DNA of 43,334 nt, taken from positions 1 through 43,334 of the forward strand of contig JAUQOU010000014.1 in the NCBI GenBank assembly GCA_030550715.1. The letters run 5' to 3'. The notes below the pieces were generated by a model. The model had not been told where the DNA came from and did no database searches. It worked only from the letters and a program-made list of their open reading frames with translations. The position numbers were made by a program, and so were the translations under genes. Source of the DNA: a bacterium (GTDB lineage Bacteria > Calescibacteriota > Calescibacteriia > Calescibacteriales > Calescibacteriaceae). Positions 37,352 to 43,334 of the stretch are shown here, in pieces. How positions within the stretch are numbered: position 1 is the first letter of the stretch; every line of letters starts with the position of its first letter.

Positions 37352-38098
37352 ATGCTTCCACAAGATATATCACAGCATGGATATCTCGTTGACAGGGTGA
37401 TAAAGCTTTCTATATGGGGAATAGTGGTAGTAGGTATAGTTTCTTTCTTTATCATGTTTTATATTCTTTATAAGTTCAGAAGGACGAAAAATCCCTTCCC
37501 TCTTTCAGATGTTCCATCAGGGTTGAAAAAGGTTATATTTATAGATTATGTTATGATAATTTTTGACCTGATACTTCTTTTTATGAGCACATGGGCTTGG
37601 TTCTTCTTTTTCGTCAGACCGGTTGAGAAGATAAAAAAAGAGGTTCAAGAAAAAGGAGAGAAGTTTGTTGAGGTCAGAGTGATAGGCAGGCAGTTTTTCT
37701 GGACAGTTGAGTATCCAGGGAGAGATGGAGTTTTCGGAACCCAAGATGATTTCAAACTCGGGAATCTTTTAGTTGTTCCGGAGGGCTATAATGTTTTTGT
37801 GAAGCTGACAAGCGGAGATGTTCTGCACTCATTTTTTATTCCTAATGCGAGGATAAAGTACGATGTTATTCCGGGAAGGGAGACGCATCTTTGGTTCAAA
37901 CCAGCCAAAGTCGGCAAGTATGAGATAGCATGTGCTGAGCTCTGCGGAGCTATGCATTACAGAATGAAGGGCTATCTTGTTGTCCTGAAAGAGCAAGATT
38001 ATAAGATGTGGTTAGATTCCGCTCCTTTTTCTGAAATTTCTTTTGATTATCTTGACGATGATAAAATTAAATTTGTGAAAGGGGGTGAGGTAAGATGA
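37352..38098 (+). CDS. coxB: Cytochrome c oxidase subunit II (CuA)
   Basis: DVLHSFFIPNARIKYDVIPGR and CAELCGAMHYRM CuA ligands; SD GGAAGGAGG. Confidence 0.96.
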   Translation: MLPQDISQHGYLVDRVIKLSIWGIVVVGIVSFFIMFYILYKFRRTKNPFPLSDVPSGLKKVIFIDYVMIIFDLILLFMSTWAWFFFFVRPVEKIKKEVQEKGEKFVEVRVIGRQFFWTVEYPGRDGVFGTQDDFKLGNLLVVPEGYNVFVKLTSGDVLHSFFIPNARIKYDVIPGRETHLWFKPAKVGKYEIACAELCGAMHYRMKGYLVVLKEQDYKMWLDSAPFSEISFDYLDDDKIKFVKGGEVR

Positions 38099-39807
38099 GC
38101 GAAGCGGTAGCATCGGCAGGGGTAATTCATCACGAAGAAACTTTTTTGAGAAAATACCTATTTTCAACAGATCACAAGACCATAGGTAAGCAGTATCTTA
38201 TCACGGGAATTGCTATGGCAATTTTGGGAGGTACTCTTGCGATTTTGTTCCGTATAAATCTCGCTCACCCGGGATTTTTGACGAATGAGCAGTACAATAC
38301 TTTTGTGACATATCATGGAGCTATAATGTTTTTCTGGGTTGCTATGCCTATTTTACTCGGAGGATTTGGCAATATTCTCATCCCGCTTATGATAGGTGCA
38401 AGAGATATGGCTTTCCCCACTCTCAACATGTTTTCTTATTGGGTGTTTTTTGTCTCTTCTGTGATTTTAATTATTTCTTTTTTTGTTCCTGGTGGAGCTT
38501 TTTCTGGTGGGTGGACAGTTTATCCTCCGCTGAGTGCTGACCCTGGAAGATACCTTGGAGCGAATTTGGGAACAGTTTTATTCTTGTTAGCTCTTGCGCT
38601 TGAGTTTGCATCTATGCTTATGGGTGGAGTGAATTTCATAACAACAGTTTTGACGATGAGAGCGAAGGGGCTTACGCTTATGCGACTTCCTATTTTTGTG
38701 TGGATGGAGATTGTAGCTTCTTTGCTATTTCTGTTCTCAGTGGCACCTCTTATTGCAGGAGCTATAATGCTTTTGCTTGATATTATTCTTGGGACTCACT
38801 TTTTCAGGGTTGAAGCGGGGAAAGTAGGGGACCCGGTTTTGTGGCAACATCTTTTTTGGTTTTTCGGACATCCTGAGGTTTATGTTATTTTGTTCCCGGC
38901 TCTTGGGATTTTGTTTGAGGTGATAACAACTTATTCAAGAAGACCTGTTTTCAGTTATAAATTGGTTGTGTACGCGACAATAGCTGCGGGAATTTTGAGT
39001 TTTCTTGTTTGGGCTCATCATCAGTTTGTAGCCGGAATAAATCCACTATCTGCTATTGCTTTTTCTATAACCACAATACTGATTTCTATTCCGTTTTCAA
39101 TGACTCTTGTTGTTATGGGGCTTACATTTGCAGGTGGTTCAATTCGTTTCACTCCTGCCATGCTATTTGCTATATTTGCTTTTTTGATGTTCATAATAGG
39201 GGGGCTGTCGGGACTACCGCTTGGGGCAGTTGGTAGTGATATATATTTTCACGATACTTACTTTGTTGTTGCCCATTTTCACTACACTGTCTTTACGATT
39301 GCTGTCCTTAGCACAATAGCAGGTATATATCACTGGTTTCCGAAGATGTTCGGGAGAAAGATAAACGAGACATTCGGAAAAATTCACGCGTGGCTTACCT
39401 TTATTTTCTACAATGGCTTTGCTTTTCCTGGATTTTTCTTGGGTTTAGCAGGGCATCCGAGGAGATACTACTCTGCGCTTGAATTCGGATATCTACAAAA
39501 ATATCAATGGGTTCATGAGCTTATGACTGTTTCTGCGGTTCTGCTTCTTACGACGCAGGTTGTATTTCTTTTTGTTTTCTTCTACAGTATTTTTGCTGGA
39601 GCTGAGGAGAAGTCGCCGAATCCTTGGAAATCAACGACTTTGGAGTGGCTTGCTCCATCTCCTCCGCCGCATCTCAACTGGGGTTCGTTCGCACCAGTCG
39701 TTGAGAGGGGTCCGTATGAGTACGCCAAAAACGGAAAAGATATAGATTACTTACCTCAGGGGAAACTTGTGAAATTGAAGCAACCTGTTAGTGGTCATGA
39801 GCATTGA
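38095..39807 (+). CDS. coxA: Cytochrome c oxidase subunit I
   Basis: YHGAIMFFW, FGHPEVYVILFPALGI, WAHHQF, GGSIRFTPAML, HDTYFVVAHFHYT; ATGA overlap with coxB. Confidence 0.97.
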   Translation: MSEAVASAGVIHHEETFLRKYLFSTDHKTIGKQYLITGIAMAILGGTLAILFRINLAHPGFLTNEQYNTFVTYHGAIMFFWVAMPILLGGFGNILIPLMIGARDMAFPTLNMFSYWVFFVSSVILIISFFVPGGAFSGGWTVYPPLSADPGRYLGANLGTVLFLLALALEFASMLMGGVNFITTVLTMRAKGLTLMRLPIFVWMEIVASLLFLFSVAPLIAGAIMLLLDIILGTHFFRVEAGKVGDPVLWQHLFWFFGHPEVYVILFPALGILFEVITTYSRRPVFSYKLVVYATIAAGILSFLVWAHHQFVAGINPLSAIAFSITTILISIPFSMTLVVMGLTFAGGSIRFTPAMLFAIFAFLMFIIGGLSGLPLGAVGSDIYFHDTYFVVAHFHYTVFTIAVLSTIAGIYHWFPKMFGRKINETFGKIHAWLTFIFYNGFAFPGFFLGLAGHPRRYYSALEFGYLQKYQWVHELMTVSAVLLLTTQVVFLFVFFYSIFAGAEEKSPNPWKSTTLEWLAPSPPPHLNWGSFAPVVERGPYEYAKNGKDIDYLPQGKLVKLKQPVSGHEH

Positions 39808-39830
39808 ACTTAAAAGGAGGTTTTTTATCT

Positions 39831-40421
39831 ATGAGCGAGCAATTGAGGGTTTTAGATGAGTTAGAAAAAGAGGAATACGAATCGGTTCCTGTTCCTTTTC
39901 AGAAACTCGGCTTTTGGGTTTTTCTTGGGGGCGAGATAATAATTTTGGGTGGGATAGTTGCTTCTGCTATTTTGTTTCGCTTGAGCTATCCCGGGTGGTT
40001 CAAGAGTTCGGAACACACAAATGTAGTTATTGCTTCAATAAACACGATGGTTCTTCTTACAGGGAGTTTGACAGCTGTTCTGGCTCACAAATTTGCTACG
40101 ATAAGACAATGGGGTAAGGTTCAGTTATTTTTGGGTCTGACAGCTCTGTGCGGGTTTACATTCATTGGTATAAAATTTATTGAGTATTCTCGTGAGATTC
40201 ATCACGGATTTTTGCCAAGTTCTGGAATTTTTTGGATGTTTTACTATGGTATAACTGGATTGCACGGACTACACGTTCTTGCTGGCTCTCTCATAATTTT
40301 AGGTGTTATGTTGTTTTTGAGGAAGAAAAAGCTGGTTGAAGCTGTGGAAAATGCAGGTCTCTACTGGCACTTTGTAGATATAGTTTGGCTTTATATATTT
40401 CCGCTTTTTTACCTTACATAA
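39831..40421 (+). CDS. coxC: Cytochrome c oxidase subunit III
   Basis: LGFWVFLGGEIIILGGI...FYGITGLHGLHVLAGSLII...GLYWHFVDIVWLYIFPLFYL; SD AAAAGGAGG before ATG 39831. Confidence 0.95.
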   Translation: MSEQLRVLDELEKEEYESVPVPFQKLGFWVFLGGEIIILGGIVASAILFRLSYPGWFKSSEHTNVVIASINTMVLLTGSLTAVLAHKFATIRQWGKVQLFLGLTALCGFTFIGIKFIEYSREIHHGFLPSSGIFWMFYYGITGLHGLHVLAGSLIILGVMLFLRKKKLVEAVENAGLYWHFVDIVWLYIFPLFYLT

Positions 40422-40442
40422 CTTGAAGGAGGTTATAAGGAT

Positions 40443-40757
40443 ATGAAAGTTGGAGAGAGGCATGAGATAGAGGTTAGGAATCATGAACATCATCATCCGC
40501 CGTATGTCACTATTTACTTTATTCTTGTTTTTTTGACTTTTGCATCTATTTTAATATCTCAGATAGTTCATCGTCAGAAGGCACCTGCTTATGTTTTTAC
40601 AATAAGCACTGTGAAGGCGTTGCTCATAGCCTTATTTTATATGCATCTCAAATACGAGGGTAGATGGGTTCTTGCTTTTGCTATCATACCGCTTATAATA
40701 TTTGCACTTGTTCTTTTTGCTCTTATGCCAGATGTAGTGCCATATCAGAAAATGTAA
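40443..40757 (+). CDS. Cytochrome oxidase subunit IV-like (CyoD/CoxD type)
   Basis: Three TM helices, YVTIYFILVFLTFASILIS...KALLIALFYMHLKYEGRW; SD GAAGGAGG. Confidence 0.88.
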   Translation: MKVGERHEIEVRNHEHHHPPYVTIYFILVFLTFASILISQIVHRQKAPAYVFTISTVKALLIALFYMHLKYEGRWVLAFAIIPLIIFALVLFALMPDVVPYQKM

Positions 40758-40830
40758 TTTTTTTCCCAACCGTTTTTTGTGTCAAAAACACAAATCTATG
40801 TATCGCATTTATCTTTTTTTTGATTTCTGA

Positions 40831-41901
40831 ATGAAGTCCAAAAATAAAAGAAAAATCTCAAAAATCAAAGGAAAAATAAAAAGCGGTCTGACTTATTTGT
40901 CTGCTGGGGTAAATTTAGACAGAGCAAGTGAGATAAAACAGAGAATAAAAGAAATAGCAATTGGAACTCTTTCTGATAGGGTCTTACAGGGTGTCGGCCC
41001 TTTTTCTGCTGTCCTGAAAGTAGGATCTGGTCAGGTTATGTTAGCTACATGTGATGGTGTTGGGACCAAAACTCTTCTTTCTTTGAAATATGGTAAGGTG
41101 AGAGAGCTCGGGTATGACCTTGTTGCGATGAATGTGAATGATGTTCTGGCGATGCATGGTAAACCTGAGTTCTTCCTTGATTATATAGGACTGAACTCCA
41201 TTGATGACTTTGATATTTTAGAATTTATAGAGGGAGTGGCAGAGGCGTGCAAAGTTTCAGCTTGTTCTCTTGTAGGTGGAGAGACCGCTCAAATGACGGG
41301 TTTTTATTCAAAGGGAGCAGTTGAACTTGTTGGTTTCTGCATAGGATTTGTAAATCCTGAGAATCTCCCCAAGATAGAAGATGTCAAAAAAGGAGATGTT
41401 ATTTTTGCATTTCCTTCAGCTGGCATCCACTCAAACGGTTTTTCGCTTATAAGAAAACTTGTTGAAAAAGGGCTCTTGAAGATGAACTCAAATTTCAGAG
41501 GTAAAAAACTATATGAAATTATTTTGAGACCAACAAGAATTTATGTGAGAGATTTTTTTTCTCTCGTGGAAAAAGTGGGATATCCAAAAGTTTCAGCACA
41601 TATAACAGGAGGAGGTATTCCTGAAAATCTCGGAAGAGTTATTCCTGATGGACTTTCTGCTTTCATCATTGAAAAAAAACTTCATGAAATCCAGGAAAAT
41701 TTTACAGATGGAATATTTGATTTGATTTCAAAGTTTGTAGAGAGAAATGAGATGAGAAGGGTTTTCAATTTGGGTATAGGATTTGCTATGGTTTTCAGTT
41801 CTGAGATTTCTGATAAGATAAAGAGTTATTGCTCTGATTTGGGAGCTTTTGAAGTCGGATATATAGATGATTTTGCAGGAAGTAAAGTTTTGTTCATTTG
41901 A
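40831..41901 (+). CDS. purM: Phosphoribosylformylglycinamidine cyclo-ligase
   Basis: YLSAGVNLDRA, TCDGVGTKTLLSL, DLVAMNVNDVLAMHGKPEFFLDYI, LVGGETAQM, PSAGIHSNGFSLIRKL, HITGGGIPENLGRV. Confidence 0.96.
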   Translation: MKSKNKRKISKIKGKIKSGLTYLSAGVNLDRASEIKQRIKEIAIGTLSDRVLQGVGPFSAVLKVGSGQVMLATCDGVGTKTLLSLKYGKVRELGYDLVAMNVNDVLAMHGKPEFFLDYIGLNSIDDFDILEFIEGVAEACKVSACSLVGGETAQMTGFYSKGAVELVGFCIGFVNPENLPKIEDVKKGDVIFAFPSAGIHSNGFSLIRKLVEKGLLKMNSNFRGKKLYEIILRPTRIYVRDFFSLVEKVGYPKVSAHITGGGIPENLGRVIPDGLSAFIIEKKLHEIQENFTDGIFDLISKFVERNEMRRVFNLGIGFAMVFSSEISDKIKSYCSDLGAFEVGYIDDFAGSKVLFI

Positions 41902-41932
41902 ACGATTTGAGCATATAAGAAAGATTTCACAA

Positions 41933-43235
41933 TTAATTAAATACTTTGAGCATTTCCTGAGATAGTCCTACTTTTTGAGATAGGTTTTCAAGTGTTTTTT
42001 GATATTTTTCAAGTTTATCTTTATGTATTACAAGTTCAAGGTTCATTGCTTTTATGATTTTAATTCCGTTGATGCATGAGATAATTTTTTCTATTTCTGT
42101 TTTTGCTTTTTCAAACGACTCTTCTGCGATTTTTTCTGCTTCTTCAAACTCATTTTCATTGAGTTTTATTCTCGAGAGTGTTATTTTGAACTCTGTTTGA
42201 TTTTGAACATTTTCATATTTTTCCTTTGCTTGTTTGAGGAGTTCTTTTGCGGGTGCGAATTTTCCTTCAAGAACCAGAGATAGCGCGATAAGTGTTTCAT
42301 ATTCTGCTTTTTTATAGTTTGAGTCGGTTTTCTTGTATAGTTCTTCAATTATTTTTCTTCCTTCTTCTGTTTCTCCGATGAATATTTTCATTTTTGCAAG
42401 CATATACTTTGTTTCTCTTGTTCCATATTCATCGCCTATTTTTTCAAATATGTCTATGCTTTTTTTGAGGTTTTCCATTGCCTTTTCAATGTTTCCTCTT
42501 TCAAAGAGTATTTGTGAGATATTAGCGAGAGCAAGGGCTTCTCCTCTTACATCCATTATTGATTTTGCTATTTCAAGGTATTCTTTGAATAGGAGGAGGG
42601 CGGTATCGTGGTTGCCAAGCATGTAGTGAACTGCTCCGTAGTTTATTGTTGCGATTCCTCTTTTTCTTATGTCGCTGAGTTTCAGCGTCGTATCGTATAA
42701 TTCACCAAAAAATTTTTTAGCTTTTTCATAATCTTGAACGAGGAAGTATGCTCTTCCTATTGCGTTGAGAGCTTCTGCGTATATATCCTGATTTTCGGTT
42801 TTTATCTCGTTATCTATTGAATTTAATAGCTCATTTACGTATTTTATGGCTTCTTCTGGCAGGGATTTATCAACAAAAAGATGACAGAGCAGTGCAAGAG
42901 TTTTTATATACTCTGATTTTTTTCTGTTTTTGAAAATTTGAAGTACTTCAAGGTATATTTTTTCTGCGAGTTCAAAGTTTCCTTTTATCTGGAGGCAGTC
43001 GGCTATCCATCTTTTAGCTATTGCGAGTTTTATTTCATCTTGTGAGAAGTTCCGTGATTTTTCAAAAATTTCTATGGCTCTATCAATTTCTCCTGTTCTG
43101 TAAAGGATTTCTCCGTATTCTATGAGGAAGTCATACACTTCTGATATTTCGTCGATTTTGAGATGAGCTTTTTGGAGTAGGTTCAACGCCTTTTCAAAAT
43201 ACTCTTTTGCGTTCTTTATGTTGTGTTTTATCTTT
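41933..43235 (-). CDS. TPR-repeat protein; N-terminus missing/chimeric (listed ORF extends to 43318 through a 99-bp repeat of another gene)
   Basis: Multiple ~34-40 aa TPR helices (EYFEKALNLLQKA, RAIEIFEKSRNFS, AEKIYLEVLQIF, AKKFFGELYDTTL, ALLLFKEYLEIAKS). First residues of the listed ORF are an out-of-frame reading of the 29501-29599 repeat. Confidence 0.8.
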
Positions 43236-43334
43236 AATAAAGTTCGTTTATATCTGCTCCTGCTGAAAAAGCTCTTCCTTCTCCTCTTATAATTACTCCA
43301 AAGTATTTTCCGTACCATATTTTATCTATAATTT
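43236..43334 (+). repeat. 99-bp exact direct copy of 29501-29599 (inside the enoyl-CoA hydratase gene) at the window terminus
   Basis: Base-for-base identity AATAAAGTTCGTTTATATCTGCTCC...TTTTATCTATAATTT in both places. Confidence 0.98.

Noticed and set aside
1-43334. Search for CRISPR arrays, prophage, IS elements, toxin-antitoxin or defence islands
   Set aside because: No regularly spaced repeats, integrases, intact transposases or recognisable defence modules. The Rpn-like fragment at the left edge is the only mobile-element-related trace.

Overview
AT-rich (roughly 35-38% GC by eye), gene-dense bacterial window. It holds about 35 credible protein genes, one tmRNA and two tRNAs. It looks like a whole metagenome-style contig: it opens inside a gene, and its last 99 bp exactly repeat an internal gene. 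Most genes are housekeeping or energy metabolism: phoH, carA, folK, HU, a fliW/glycosyltransferase/flagellin-like cluster, ccmF, ccmH, ssrA, rapZ, a solitary atpA, type II secretion pseudopilins, htpX, an echA/Ccr-like pair, mreBCD, thiE, a cytochrome c + coxBACD cluster, and purM. I found no CRISPR array, prophage or IS element. The strongest unusual features are: (1) a single-ORF fusion of ribose-5-phosphate isomerase B and serine hydroxymethyltransferase; (2) a protein made of two tandem RimM N-domain-like modules; (3) two large surface proteins with shared C-terminal Ig-like modules and a MYXO-CTERM-like Cys-TM-basic tail, one of them next to T2SS pseudopilins; (4) a tmRNA whose inferred tag ends in -VLPA instead of -LAA; (5) a cytochrome oxidase subunit I with Thr at the K-channel lysine position; (6) a recurrent TAAATT box 8 or 11 nt upstream of SD-less starts, suggesting leaderless transcripts; (7) a chimeric or duplicated contig end. 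Domain calls come from reading translations. No database search was run.
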